Below, piece after piece: positions 12,901-27,900 of a stretch of 64,000 nt of DNA. Below the pieces are notes generated by a model. The model was given only the letters and a program-made list of their open reading frames with translations. It was not told the DNA's origin and made no database searches. A program made the translations under genes and the position numbers. The DNA lies in assembly GCA_034509495.1 (NCBI GenBank), contig JAVGWO010000026.1, positions 1,271,909 to 1,335,908 of the forward strand. The letters are read 5' to 3'. Source of the DNA: Acestrorhynchus altus. Lineage: Eukaryota > Chordata > Actinopteri > Characiformes > Acestrorhynchidae. Numbering within the stretch: the stretch's first letter is position 1; each line of letters begins with the position of its first letter.

Positions 12901-14441
12901 TATAGTTTCCTGGACACAGAGAAGAGAAAACATGTTTAATCAAAAATGTACTTATTGCTTAAATTCTATTAATATATTGACCCTCACTTAAGGTCACAAA
13001 ATATGAGTGGGTTGTTTTGGTGGAAATGGTTTAGTTTCCAGAGAGAAGAGGCTCTGCAGTGTAAAGCCTTATTTAAATTATGCCATAGAAACATTACAAT
13101 TAAAGGTTACCATTACAATATACAGCATTTTGTGTTTTTGGTGTTACAGTTAAATTCAGTTTAATCATATTGTATATTGCCATTGCTCTTAAGATATGAG
13201 ATATGAGCTTTTTAGTACTGTTGGTATCGTAACAGCTGTGACTACTGAAAACTACAACCTTCAATTGAACTTAAATCCTCTTCACCGGTAAAACTGTCTC
13301 TGATCAGATCAAAAACAGATCATCATGCAGTGATTACTCTGTGAGGCCCTGTCTCAAACCACTTTCACCTATGTAGTACACTTTGTAGGTTGTTAAATAG
13401 CAGCAGTTCCACCCAAACTGTACTTGACCGATGTAGGGAGTAGGATGTGATTTCATCATGTCCTGTAGTATGTAGGTAGATTGAGTCAAGTGAGCTCACC
13501 TATTGTCAGGAGCTGGACTGAAACTGAAAGGAATCAGATTATCTAGTTAATAATCAACCAATCACATTTTCAGCAGGTGATCCCAATTTCAGGCAAAAAT
13601 ATGTTGCTCTAGAACTTAGTTCATCTAGTAGATTCAGTAGAAGCTCTGTGCAAGCACTCGACTGCTAAAATGCAAAGGGTGATATGAAATATATATTATG
13701 GAATATATATTGTGATATCCAATAAGACTCAAATAAAATCAATATTATTTAAAAGCTTTAGATTTCTGTGTTTCGTGTAGAACAGCAAAAAAAAATTAAG
13801 CATTGCTGTTAACGTTTGTTAACATACTATAAGAATCTCATGAGGGTGCTTGCAGAAATAAGCATTTTTGTAGATGTGGGTATTTTTCCTCATTGTTGGC
13901 AAGGTTTTAATATTTTTGTCCAATAGTCAAAGTTCTCCAATTCTAAACACGTTATCGCATAATCTTCTGATAGTACAGGTCTTAGAATGTCTATCCAAAA
14001 CTTTTTTACAAACATTAATTGTTTAGAAAATTATTGTAGAACTGTGGAGCAGTATGTATGCTCAGGAATAATGGTTCTCCACCCAACCTTTGGGATGAGT
14101 TGGGGATCAAGTGAGATGTACATCATCCACTATGCTGACCTCAGAAATGCTCTTGCCTCTGAATGCTGTGCATAAACTCTTTAATACCCTTGATTTCAGA
14201 ACAATGAATACGCAGGTATCCCAGTACTTTTTTCCACATAGTGTTTATGTGTATGATTGAAGTTTAACTCTAGTATGCTATGTTCTGGATGTAACTGATA
14301 GAAATTAAATGAGTAAGTATATTTGAGTGTTTTGGATGTATTATTTACATGTCAACACTGTACCAGTTTTCTTTCAGATGTTTTTTGTTACTGACTCATT
14401 GAACTTCATACCATCTCATATCATCTTATTTAATTTCCAGG
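8765..14441. other. Intergenic region between phka and calpain
   Basis: No supported coding exon was found. It holds a TTA microsatellite (9927-9973), a short CA-rich stretch near 12220-12260 and AT-rich DNA. A possible 5' noncoding exon of the calpain gene ends near 10465 (CACGA followed by GTGAGT). This is suggested because the first coding exon is preceded directly by a splice acceptor at 14440, so an upstream exon must exist. Transcript data would be needed to place it. Confidence 0.5.
9927..9973. repeat. (TTA)n microsatellite
   Basis: Uninterrupted ATT/TTA trinucleotide run of about 47 bases following a CTT-rich stretch. Confidence 0.95.
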
Positions 14442-17400
14442 ATGCCAGAGAGAGTGAGTCTGTTTCAAGGTCAGAACTACCACAAGCTGAAGCGAGCATG
14501 TTTGAGGCGAGGGGCTCTGTTCCAGGACCCTTATTTCCCAGCCTCTGCTCAGTCATTGTTCTACAAGAGAACACCACCACCTGGACTCACATGGAAGAGA
14601 CCAAAGGTGAGAAAAACAGTATTAGACCTATTACATATTGACAACAGAGAGTGACATGGTGATGCCACAGGTAGTGCATGTGTTGCCCAGTTCCAGGGGA
14701 CTGGAGTCCTGGGTTTGATTGCTCTGCAGGTTTCTTCCGGATACTCCGGTTTCCACCTGCCTCCAAAAAATGCACATGAAGGGTGAACTTGCCATGCTAA
14801 ATTGCCCCTAGGGTTGTGTCTGTGGTACCCTATGATGGACTTGTGCCCTGTCCAGGGGCTATTCCTGCCTTGTGCCTGATATTTCCAGCAGGCTCTGGAT
14901 TCACAGTGATTCAGGATGCTATAGATATGTACTGACTGACTGTCATATTGACAATATTGTTTAAGATAAACAGCCATTTTAATGTAGCTAATTCAGCAGT
15001 ACATTTTGACATATGTAGTTCAGTAGTTAAGGTTGGACTGTATAAATGTAATACCACCTACTGCAGTACCTACTGTCTGCATCCAGCAAAAATGTATATA
15101 TTGCAGTAAAATTGTACATGGATTAACAGTAGGAAAAAAGTTAGATACCCAAACCTAGTTAAGGCTACGTAACCACACCCAAGGGTTGTACTCACATCCA
15201 GATAGGGCTTTATACAACTAGTTTTACCCCTTCAGAGAGTATTTCAACATAAATCTTTTCATTGCTGAAATGTTGGAAACTCTTCCCTTACCCCAAATAT
15301 ACACTGTTCTGTGTTTTCTTTTTTGTGATCCTTGAGGAACATTTAAATTAAAAGTTAAAATTAAATTTAAAACAGTGAAGGAACCTCTTGAAGTGCTTGA
15401 AAGAACATTTAATAAAAGAACAAGGGTTTATTTAAGGCTCCTTCAAGCACTGTAAGAGATTTTACCACAGTTTCAAATTGAAGAACCTCCTAAATAAATA
15501 AAGCAAAAAAATGCAAAAATGTTCAGAACACATTTAGAATACTTTTTGTCTGCAGAACAGCTGAAATGGAAAAAAATGTTGCTCAAGCTGAAGTTGTGAT
15601 GTGAATGTTGTTGTTGATAGTAAACCAGTAAAACAAATCAATTTCAATTTCGTCTATGATGAGATCTCTTGGTTAACAACATCATATATATGTACACTAC
15701 CTGTAAAAAAATTCAGAACCCATATTAGGTGTTCTAAAACTTTTGCATATCATCACTATCACGCAAAAACCTTCAATCTCTTAAATGGAAAATTTCCGAG
15801 TGAATGGAAAAAAACTACTTGTGGAGTGGTGGCCCTTCTGAAAAATTTGACAAGGTACAGAACAAGAACCAACAGGTTAAATTTAAGAAAAAAGTTAAAA
15901 AGACTCTTTGTGGCAACAACAATATGTGTGATTTAAAATATGAAAGTTCTTCAAGAATGCTGCAATTTGGAACTTCGGTCACCTTTGAAATGACAATATG
16001 CACTTCCTAAGTAAAAGTGAATCAAGAGTCAGTTGTTTCTGCTTTTTCTTGGGCAGTGCACTCAGAGATCAGAAGTTCATGGTGTTCTCTTGTCTTTATG
16101 AGGGTGTCCTAGCAAACTGCTAGTCTAATTGTGGCTGCACGCTCAGCACTGCTATAACAGATATGTTTAATTAAAGCCCTTTCTGATGGCGGCAAGGCGT
16201 CACCCCATAGCAAATTGATACCTTGGAGAGTGTGTGTGTCGCGTGTTTGGCTTCAGGGGTATTACCAAGGTTTGTGCGGGTTATGCTGTAAAAAATAACT
16301 GACATTGATTAAAATAGCATATGTATGTGCTACAGCATGGTCAATCAAATATAGCAGCAGAGCATGCAGAATATTTCAGCAAGTGCTTATCACACTAAAA
16401 TAGTGAGGGTGTTTGGAATTGTGAGGAAGAGGTTGGGAAGGCAATAGGATGCTGCTTAAGGAACTCCACTCTGCTTAAAGAAATAGCCTGTGTTTTTCAT
16501 CATAGTATCTCTCTGCTAGATTTGTTATGTGTGTTCAAGAATTATAATAATCATGTTTTGAGTAAAGACATCTATAATAATTCTATAATAAATATTCCTT
16601 TAAGCAACTCTGTGTCTCACACACAAAATTGAGACAGATGATGGTAAAGGTATGCAGGTTAATACATTGTCTTTAGTTTAGTTAAATTGTGTTTGTTGCT
16701 GATTTTGATAATTGTCTATACAAGACCTGCACAGTACAGCTGTGTTTTTAGTTTAGCTAAATTGTGTAAGTCTATAATTGTGACTTAGATAATTGCAGAA
16801 ATACATGAAAAGTCTATAAATTCAGTTTAATGTGCAAGAAATTAATTTGTTTAACAACCAAGTGAACCCTTGAATTTTCTTGAATGTCTGCATTTGTCTA
16901 AGCTGCAATTATAGAGTAACACCATTTCATTCATATCTAACTTTAAAGTGGTGACATTCCATTACTTCAATTTGTGTTTGCTGAGGGAAGCAGGTTATAC
17001 CAACTATATATGGAATTAAACTGATTGATCTTTGCTGAACAATCCAATCTCACATGTGGGACCATACAAACCAGGAAACATCCACAACAAATGCCAGAGA
17101 AATTAAATATCAGGGAATGATCCAAAAATGGATTTGCAAGGGGGGTTTGTGTCATGTGGTGCTTTGTTTGATGTGTTAAAATGTTCAGTGTTTAATAAAT
17201 ATTTTTTTAATTGTAGAAAAAATTATTCGTTTGTTAAATTTACACAATGCTGAAAAATGTGCCAAACTATATATATAGCCTTAAAGAGTAGAATGTTATT
17301 TGGAACACAGCAAGTGTCTAATGTATCCATGTAACAGAGAAAATGTTTAATTGACATTTTAAGTGTACTGGTTTGAGATTATGTAGAAGTGTGAGGTTAA

Positions 17401-20400
17401 AGGCAGGGTCAGACTATATATATATATTATTAGCCTGCATCCAATATGGTGAAGTGATAGGGTTGTATTTCACCTCTTTTGAGTAGTCACTCACAGGCAG
17501 ACTGTAGTATCAGTGCTCAGTTCTAAGTTGACTTTCTCAGAATCTTTGTGTTTTACACAACCTGATAACAAATACTTTTGAGTTAATCATGTGGTTTGAC
17601 ATTAATTGTGTTCCTGTGACTGCATTTGTCTGTGTGTGTGTGTGTGTGTTCTCTGTAATCTGACGCTAAGTGATCCTAGGAGAGAGGATACAATGTCAAA
17701 ACGTAGATCAACAAGTCCAAACATAAAAGACCACACGCACACACACACAAGACCCCCACATGGATGTGTTCAATGTTCAGGCACATATTCCCCCTCATTT
17801 GCTATTTTACTGATATATTTTTTTTTATTCCTGAGAAGGTAATCAGCTCTTAACAGTTTTCTCCTTTTGTCTGAAGTCATAAACTGCTTAACTGAGCTCC
17901 AGAATGAAAACATAATTCTGTACAAAGACGCCTGTATCCAAAAACAATCATAAAATTATACTTTTCTCTCTAAATGATTTCTTTTATATCTAAAGATGTG
18001 GAAAGTTACAGCACTTTATCCTTTACTTTAACTCGAGTTCCTAAATTACATACTGTACATCCTGGATGTGTCACAGGATAGTGTTTAGAAAGTTTGATCT
18101 CATTTATAAAATGTCATTGTGTATTTTTATTTATACAGGTCTGTTCCAACACATTTAACAATTCAAACACTAATAAAACATCATATATTACATTTAACCT
18201 GTTCTGACCCCATTTATACTACTAAATGATGAAATACAAATACAAATATTTGCAGATGTTATGTGACCTTTTAACAACAATAAGAAAAAAAATAACGAGC
18301 CGCTCAATTAATTTAATTGATTATTTTTTTTAGTCAAAATTAAAAAATGAGTCTGGGTTCTTATGGGCTAAAGTGTCCCTATGTCTCTTCCCAGCAGGGC
18401 TGCGGCCCCATATAGCTCACGAAGACCACACACTGACCACAGGACAGCAGGTCTCTGCTTCAGTTTTAACTTACAGATCTTTGTCCTTTAATAACTTTCT
18501 GTGTGACATTATTTATGTTAAACTATTTGCAGTATGTTGCTATGGACTGTCTGTAATGGTAACTCTGCATGCCATAGCAAATTATCTCACTGAAAACATT
18601 AGTTAACACAATATTGCCTTACATCAAACCACTCCTTTGAAGTACCAAAAGCTACCTGAGCACTAATACTCATAGTCGAGAATCTTCAGCCTGCCAGACG
18701 TGAACAAGGCAGGAGGTTTCAGAACAAGCCAGAGGTTCTTCACATTTAAAAATCCTAGAGTGTCTCGTGAGGTGTATATAGCGAACACACCAACAATATA
18801 GTGCAGTACTGAAATTGAGACATCTGGACAGATCAGCTGATTAAAACAGTGTTCCTCTCTGTTGTGTTTCAGGAGCTGTGTAAGGACCCTCGACTCTTTG
18901 TAGATGGAATCAGCACCAGAGATCTGCATCAAGGCAGTCTGGGTAACTGCTGGATGGTGGCAGCCACTTCATGTTTGGCCACAGAACCCTCACTTTGGAA
19001 ACAGGTCTGTGTCTGAGGTGTTGCATGCAAGTCCACAGTATGTGCTGAAAGTCGATTTGACAATGACAGTGCTTTACTATGCTAGAGCTCACACTGACTC
19101 CATCTAGCTTGCTTATGCACCACAACATCACAACCCGTTTTCTGGGTTTTTTAGGCCAGTTAAAATGGACTTTGTTTTCACCCTTGGTGTATCTGGTTGG
19201 GTAATTGCACTCAAATGCAGGTCAAAACAATTGTACTGAGATCCTTGTACTGAGGCATCCATGTTGTTAGTTTCATAATCATATCAGCAACTTGTCGACA
19301 TCATGATAAAAGCACAATATGTAGAATTTGTAGCTTAAAATATCAGCTTAAAAAACCATTGCTCTACTGTCCTATAATATGGAGAACAGTATGCCTGTTA
19401 TTGCCACTTTGGACTCAACATGCTAAAAACTGCACTCTGTACCTCTGGTGAAGCGGCACAACATTTGTGAAAACCATGCTGTATGAAGGCAGACAGTAGA
19501 GTAATTGCAGTATAGTCAAACAAGAGTTCTGAATGAAACTGGATTTCCGAGGACTGTCTCCTCACAGAAGTTAATTAGAGCAATCCGTTACTGTTACATT
19601 GGAGCAAACCATTACTGTTACAACAGTTGTAAATTTTGCCTAGAACTAGCATTTGATATGTTATTTGCTGTGGAACAGAATCCACTGTTTTGTATCTTTT
19701 TTGTGGCAGTGGTGCATCAGTGAATCAGTGGTTTCACTCTATAGTACCTAGCATGCACTAAAAAAAACCACACAGTCATTATGAATCCCTCTACCCCATT
19801 ATGGCAACTACAAGGTATGAAAACTAAAGTAACATGTGTGGCTTGAAACCAGAAGGACTTTAAAACTGTTTAAAGGGTTAAGTTTATCTTTGCAGAGCAA
19901 AGCATGGAAATCCCATTATTGTTGGTGCACTGTAAGAGTAATGTTTCTCTCTGCCTCCCTCTCTATCTCTCGCTTTCTCTCCACTCTTCCGCCACTGCCC
20001 TCATATCCAGGTCATCCCAGATCACATGGAGCAAGAGTGGAACCCAAAGCATCCTGACCTATATGCTGGAATTTTTCATTTCCGCTTCTGGCGGATGGGT
20101 CAGTGGACGGATGTGGTGGTGGATGACCGTTTACCGGTCAGTGAGGATGGAACACTGCTCTTCTGCCGATCAGCAACACCACGGGAATTCTGGAGTGCCC
20201 TGCTGGAGAAAGCGTATGCCAAGTATGACACATGTTAGGACCCCATCCAAACATGCACACACACACATTCACATGCACACTAAGCAACTCCCTTTTCTCT
20301 TTGGGGACTAAACTAAACAGACAAGGCAGGTGATATCGTACCACTGGGGCTAGATCAAGTTGTCATCACAAGGCTTTCTCCTGTGCACTCTAGGCCAGGC

Positions 20401-23400
20401 AGAATTACAAGAGAGAGAGGGATAACTTGCCTCACTTAAAGTTCTTAGTTCTGAAACATGAATGCGGGTGGTCTGAGACAGAAACGTGAGCTTTCACATG
20501 TCCAGGGCCTGTAATTTAAGAAGAAAGTTAATATATGCTCAATGTTGAACCGTTTCAATTTTATATATAAAATATTTAATATATCTCCCTCTAGGAAGGT
20601 ATGTGAAATGGAATGCATTTCTTTTACATTCACTTGCATATTTTTTAAGAGCTGAAGTCTCAAAATTAAATTTTATTTATAAAATGGTGCATCTGCATTT
20701 GTGGATCACGTTTTTTTTTTGTTCATTTCCTGTCACATTTTCTGCACCTGATCTACACACAAATGCACCATTCCGCCGAGCACGCCGTCACAGTTAATTT
20801 CACTGTGGTTGTGAATGGTGGTGCTCCTAGCTTACAGCTCAGATACTTTAAGATAAGCTCAGATCATTTTTACTCACTGTCAAAGTCCATTTGAAGATGA
20901 TGTAGTTTGACCTGCCATGCCGCTGTCTTGGTGTGTCTGTCTGGGTGTTGCTGTAAAATCTGTGTATTAGAGTTTAACAGTATTTGTACAAATAGCAGGT
21001 CATTAGACACAGACTGAAATGTATTTATTTGTGAACACTGAAATGTATTTATGATATATGTGTAATTTATGGAATATCATTTACACATTTGTCAGGAGTT
21101 TTGAGACTAATCTCTCTCCATATCCCTCCCCTCTCTTTCTGTCAGGCTGAATGGCTGTTACGAGGCTTTGGAGGGAGGTAACACTGCTGAAGCTTTGGTA
21201 GATTTCACTGGAGGAGTGTCTGAGCCACTGAGCCTAAATCGAGAAGCACTGACTCAGCACGCTGATCAGCGGAGAGCCCTATTCCAGACATTAGCCAAAG
21301 CGCACAGCCGTAAAGCTCTCGTCACCTGCTCCATACGGGTAAAGACTTCTGTTAATACAAAGAGCTCAGTGCATAGGCATTCAAAACAGCACATGAGAAC
21401 ACAAAATTAACAAAAATGCTTAAAATTAAAAAAAATGCTTAAAAACTCAAATTGTTCATTCTGTTTCTTGTGCTACTTTTCACCCTCTTTACGACCGTGT
21501 CCGGAGATCCCATGCAGAGCCATGCACATTGAACTGTTAGCCTTTAGCATGAGACCACACTACCTCCCAATGGAAATATAGCTGCATGTTCCCCTGTCTG
21601 CTAACGGTGACGAGGCTTGTGATGTCCTGCACTCAGTTGTGTGCAGATTGCAAACACAGCACCCACAAGCCCTCCTCCACTCTGACCACCTTCATTAAGT
21701 ATGTAACCTGCCACATCCGAGACAATAAACACTAGAACTGTTTTATACCAACATAGTGGATGCATATAACTCATCATCGATCCATCCACTTGGAAAATCT
21801 TACCACTTATCACAATCTAATTCATCTTCTGTACGTACAAAGCCCTTGTGGTGAAGAAATGGTTGAAGGAGTCTGAAAAGGCCCTGCAGGACTGTTTTGA
21901 AACCACCATTAAAAAGAAATAGCAACAATGCACATTTGGTTAGTCTGCTAGGTGTTTTAAAACATGGCAATAAGGTACTTTACATGTCCTAAGGACCTTC
22001 CTCCTATCTCAATGCAGTATTAAAGCAAACAAAGTTTGCAATGCAGTCCTACATTGTAAAACTAATGAACATATTAACTTACCAGGAGGTCCACCACCTG
22101 AAGCATAGTCATGACCAGATGCTAAAGATATGTTCTACTTATCCTGGCTGTTAACATCTGTTCCAAAAAGGAATTTTGATGCTTTTTTTCTGGTTGTACC
22201 AAACTCAAACTGAGAACTGTGAAGTCCAAATTGCGCTGTAAACCATCCATGACTTTTTTTGAACTGATACACCTCTTGAGTTTTATGACTGTAATCTGGC
22301 AACTCTGCGGTCCTCATCTCACTAAGCTTTTATGTGTGGCCTCCCAGTCAGCCGATGGCCTCATGAGTAGCTTTTTGGCAGGAATGATTCTTTCACCAAC
22401 CCCCTCACCTGTCATAGGACATTAACTTTCATTTGAACTTTCACTAACTTTGAACTATGTTGCTGATGTTCTACACTGTTTTTACTAACCATTGCTGTCT
22501 GCTTTCCCTCTGCTTTGCTCACTCCAAATGGTCCATCTTTAGTTCTATCTCTGGCCTTGCCTTGTTCATCCCACAAATAATGTTAGATAAAGACACACTT
22601 TTTTAATTTTTTCATTCATGCTTCAATCTTATCCTGTTTGTTCTGCATATCCAGCCAGCAGAAGGTGAGCATGTGGAGTCAGTGTTGGACTGTGGCTTGG
22701 TAAAGGGTCACGCGTATGGTATTACAGCAGTGAGGAAGATCCGTCTAGGGGAGAGTTTGCTGAGCATCTTTGGAATGCCTCGTCTCTACATGGTGCGTAT
22801 GAGGAACCCTTGGGGCACGACAGACTGGACAGGGGCATGGAGCCAGGGGTAAGGAATCATATATCACATCTGGAGGTAGTTATGTGCATGGGATGGGCTT
22901 GATGTGCAATTATCTGTAAATAATATAAAGTTATGTCTGTAAATTGAAGTGAATCCTATGCCAACAGGTCACAGCAGTGGCAACAGGTGAGCCGCAGTGA
23001 AAGAGAGAAGATGGGGCTCATTGTCAGAGATGTGGGAGAGTTTTGGTAATGGACACACTTAATTTAATTTAATAGGTCAAATGATTGAACATCATTCAAA
23101 GAAATTTCATGAAAGTTGCTGGTTTAACCACATACAGATGAATGTTAAGATATGGTGAATATTATATAACTACAGAGTATTGTATAAATCAGACAGACCT
23201 CCTCAGATATAGTCAATCCCATTTGTTGGTGTGCATTCAGGACCCTTTAGCATCTTGGCAAATGTGAACTATGATAAGGTGAATTTGACACTAGGTACAA
23301 AAATGCATGGCACAACATTTATGCACATTGCTTTCATGTTGTAGAATCCTTGCCCAGGAAACTTTATGCATGAAGAGGCTCAGCATAGTCCCAAACTGGC

Positions 23401-24869
23401 ATATCTAAGCAACTGGCAAATGGTTTTCTATAATATGTAATGGAGACATTGTTTAACCTGCACAGTGTGTCTTTCTCATTTCATGTTAGATCTCTGTTGT
23501 CTTTCTCAGGATGGAGTTTGAAGACTTCTGCCGCTACTTCACAGACTTGGTTGTGTGTAGACTGGTGGAGCGCTCTCTGCTATGGCCCTGGGGGCACTGG
23601 AGGGAAGTGCGCTGCCTAGGGGAGTGGGCACATGCCCCTGTGGACTTGCCACCAGCCGGCTCTACAGCTAACAGCCAGAGAACTTTCTCAGGATCCCAGT
23701 GGTCCCATTCAGGTCCTGCTCAAAGAGGAGACAGGAAAGAGGAGAAGCTGGGTGAAACACAACTGGACAGGAGGAGAGTCCATGGAGCAAAGGAGAAGAA
23801 AGAGAGGGGTGAAGAGTCAGTTCGACCAAACAAAGGAAGAGAAAGGGTGCAGAAGAAAGAGGAGGAGTGTAGGGTAAAGGAGAAAGAAGTGTTGGAGGAA
23901 GAATGGGCTAGAGAGATGGACAAGAGGAGTAGATGTGGAGGATGCATTAATCACAGGGAGACATTTCTTCATAACCCTCAGGTATAATAAAGGATCTCGC
24001 TGGTGTTTCCTTAATAGTAGTTTCTAAAGACAGAATTTGTTAGCTTTTGTTGCTCTTTGTGGACAAAGAAAAGGACCAGCCTTAGACTATATGCATGACC
24101 TATAGAGGCAGACAGTTCTCAAAACATTGCTTCAGCAAAAACAGGCCTGTGTCAAACTAAGTGCTTAACAAACATGCAGATACAACTTAAAGTCATTGCA
24201 AAAACACACGCATGTGCCTACTAATGGATGTGTGGCTGACCAGTGAGTCACAACTAAGAAAATATCTTTGCCCTCTTGGTGTACAATAAATATCATGTTG
24301 CAGGCAGAGAATCTCAAACATCTTAAGTACAAGATAACACTTCTTTTTTAACCAACTTATAGTTAGGCTATGACTATAAGGCCACTTTCAGGCATCAGTC
24401 TTAAGGGTTCGGATTAAATTTATTGCTCAAATTAGATTTAATATGCCCTGTATATAGTGAGGTCAATAAGTGTTCAGTCACAGTGCAATTAAAAAAAAAT
24501 ATGCTTTGATACAACACCACAATGTATTTGAATGCATCTTTTTCAGCTTCCATTCATATAGGCTCTCAGAGAATTGGACTATTGACTGATTAGCAGTTTT
24601 ATGGTGTCCATGGTCATGTGTACTCTTGATAAATTAAGGAATCATCTAGAGTGGGTTCCAAGTTCTCAATTTGCATTAGGTCACTGAAGACTCTCCATGG
24701 GGTGCCATAGGATGCAAAACAGAACAAACCAATCGGACTGCACAAACTGTAGACCTGGCAGGCTAAGCAACCTCAAATGGCCTGCACTAACCATGGATGT
24801 TAGAGAAGAATAACAGATTCCTTCTTTAATGTCTAGTTAATTCAAGTCTACAATCAAAAGACACCAGTG

Positions 24870-24918
<49 letters not shown>

Positions 24919-27900
24919 CATATATGGCTGCCAGTGGAACTGGATCACTGGTGTTTATTAATGATGTGACAGCTAATAGATATGGGGTGAAGGTACAGAA
25001 GATGGTGCTTTTAATGGTACTGATTGATTTATGTCAGTATATTTACATTTATGGCATTTATCCAGAGTGACTTGGTTACTCATATTACAGATGTGCGCCA
25101 AAGTAATGTAGGAGTCTTGCCAAAGGACTCTTATTGGTGTAGCACAGCATAGTTACCTAACATAGTGTTGGTTCACTGGTGGTGTTGTCTGTTGCACCAC
25201 ACCAAGTGCTACTGAATACTGTTTCACATTAAATCATTCTATACCAAACATCAGTATAATTGTAATGCAATGAAGGTACTGGCAAGCCGTAATCAGACAA
25301 AAAATGTCCCCACAACAGCCAATGCTAATATTAGCAGCTATAAATTGTTATTTGTTTCTTATGAAGACAGATGTTGCTATTAATTAATTGAATAATGAAA
25401 GGGTATAATAAAAAAGATATATTTTTAACAATATATATTTTATAAATTTTAAGATATACTGTGAAATTAAGCATAAAAGGCTACATTATAATTATAATAA
25501 TTAATTACATAAACTCACAAAGAATGTCAAGATATTCTTAAGAAAATAATTAAGATTCTTGAATTCATTTTCTTAGGACAGCTTTACTGAATATAAATCC
25601 AACTTTGGAAATTTATATGGAAGATAAATTTACTTGTGCATCTTAAAAAAATATTTAGAGAAAACATTATTTTGTGTTCATAGGATAGGATAGGATAGAA
25701 CTTTATTGATTCCTTGGGAGGGTTCCCTCAGGGAAATTAAGGTTCCAGCCGCAGCATAAATACAGTACAGAAAAGGTAGAAAGAGATAATAATTTAGTAA
25801 AGAAACACTATAAAAATATAAAGAATAAATAATATAGGGACTATATTATACTATACAAAATATATAAATAGTGCACACAAAGAGTCTTGTAGGAGGGGGT
25901 ATTGCACATTATTATAATTATTGCACTTTGGAATGTTTGTTGCACCAAGTCCAGTTGTGTTGTGGGTTGTGGGTTACTGGTTGGTTCCTATTCGTTCCCA
26001 TCCTCCATCCTCTTGTTAGCACTCCTCCGGAGAGGAGTTGTACAGTGTGATGGTGTGCGGGACAAAAGAGTTTTTAAGTCTATTGGTCCTGCACTTGTTC
26101 ATAATTTTATTCAAAATGGAAAATATTGCGTATTGCTCAAAAACACCACAAATTTCAAATCTCAGGTTATTGGAATATTTAATTTTATGAGTTTGAATAA
26201 ATTACTAATCAGACAGTAAACATTAAAATAAAAAAGGTTTGAAATGTCTTTTCAAAAGTGATGAATATACAAATTATTACAATTATTACAATAATTACCT
26301 AATTCAAGTCTATAAAAAACAATATTCTAATGTGCTTTTTGGAGGTGCATTAGTATCAGAATGTTTTCAGGAAAATTACACATTGTATACCTTTAGCACT
26401 GAGGTGATCTTCATATTATTAGTCATGCTATAAGTATATGGACACTCCCTGATTAAGCATGTCTAAAATTTTGCACTGTTGAAATAGAGCTGCTAATAGC
26501 CCTTCCTGTCTCTAGGGATGGAGACTTATCAGATCTAAAATATCACAGCTATTTTTTACTGTTTATGTCTGATGCTTGTCAACATTCCATTTTCCACAAC
26601 TGTATTTCTGACCCACATCCATCTCTCTGTTTATCAGTACATGTTTGAGGTAGGAGGAGAGGGGGATGAGGTCCTCATATGTCTGCAACAAGAGGACAGA
26701 CGAATGAAAAGGAGGGAGGGAAGAGGTGAAAATCTTCCAATCGGCTTTGAGGTGCTGAGGGTGGGTCAGAATGCTTGTTCCCAGTTTTGATCCTTCTTAC
26801 TAGCAGTGATGGACACTAAAGTCAGATGTGGATGAAAATTTGAAATAAAAAGGCGGAGTTGTGGAGTTTCATTTTTACATACTCATTTATGTAATTGCTT
26901 GACATCAGTGCAATGCAGAAAATCATGCACAGGCCAGCAGCTTCAGGTAAAGAATGGTGTAATGATAACATCCAGTGAGCATCACTTGTTTGTGGGTGTT
27001 GGTCATTTAATAGCTTTCAGTTTATTATCTTCAGAAACTCTTTAGTTCAGTGTATGGTATTTTCTGGCTTCAACAGTGCCTCCACCATGTTTGACATGTG
27101 GTAGGATTTTGGCTCATGAATCCTTCCTTTCCTTTTGATACTCAAGACAATCTTCCTTTTATTTGTCCCCAGATTCTTGTTCCACAACTGGGCAGTCTTT
27201 AAAAATGTTTTCTGGCAGAATAGTCTGACATTTCTGTTCCTGAATATTACCAGAGATTTGCATTTTGAAATAAACTTTCTGTATTTATACTCATGGAGGT
27301 GTGCCTTGATTGCAGACTTTAACAATGATATGATATGCTCCTCCTAGAGGTAGGAGTAATCAGGTGTAGCGTGGATTAGGACCAGAATTACCCCTGTGCT
27401 AATGTCATTGTTTCAAGCATTACTGAGAGCACTGTAACTCTTTTCCCTGCTTATCATTTTTTTTTTCTGATGTTGTTACAGGTGGAGGTGAATCGTGCAA
27501 GCAGAGTGCAGTGTTTTAGTGAGCAGGCGGCCAGCTCAGTTTATATGGACTCCCGCAGTGTTACCCTGCGCACAAAGTTAAACCCTGGCCGCTATGCCCT
27601 CCTGCCCACCACCTTTCATCCTGGGTCTACTGGACGTTTCCTCATCCGCCTCTTCTCCCACACACACATCAAACTCAGGTGAGTGCTTATGCTGTTTGGT
27701 GTGTGAGTGGAGAGGGTTGTTTAATCACCTGTGCAATCATCATTACTTGCATGGGTATTATCTGTTCAACCAACAATAGATGCTAAACTCTTTCTCTGTG
27801 TAGGGAAATGAAAGAAGACTTGCCTGCTCCCTCTCTGTGGCAGTGTTGTGTGTGTCAGCCATGTGCTGTAACTACAGTTCACCTCCACAGAGCTTCCACA

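Noticed and set aside
14561..14977. Minus-strand frame of 138 residues
   Set aside because: Lies antisense over a SINE and the end of calpain exon 1; an open frame in a repeat.
19904..20311. Plus-strand frame of 135 residues
   Set aside because: Wrong frame over calpain exon 3; the correct frame gives the EQEW...FHFRFW segment.
23720..23947. Minus-strand frame of 75 residues rich in Ser/Leu/Phe
   Set aside because: It is the complement of the purine-rich calpain exon 7 insertion; the plus strand is in frame with splice sites on both sides.
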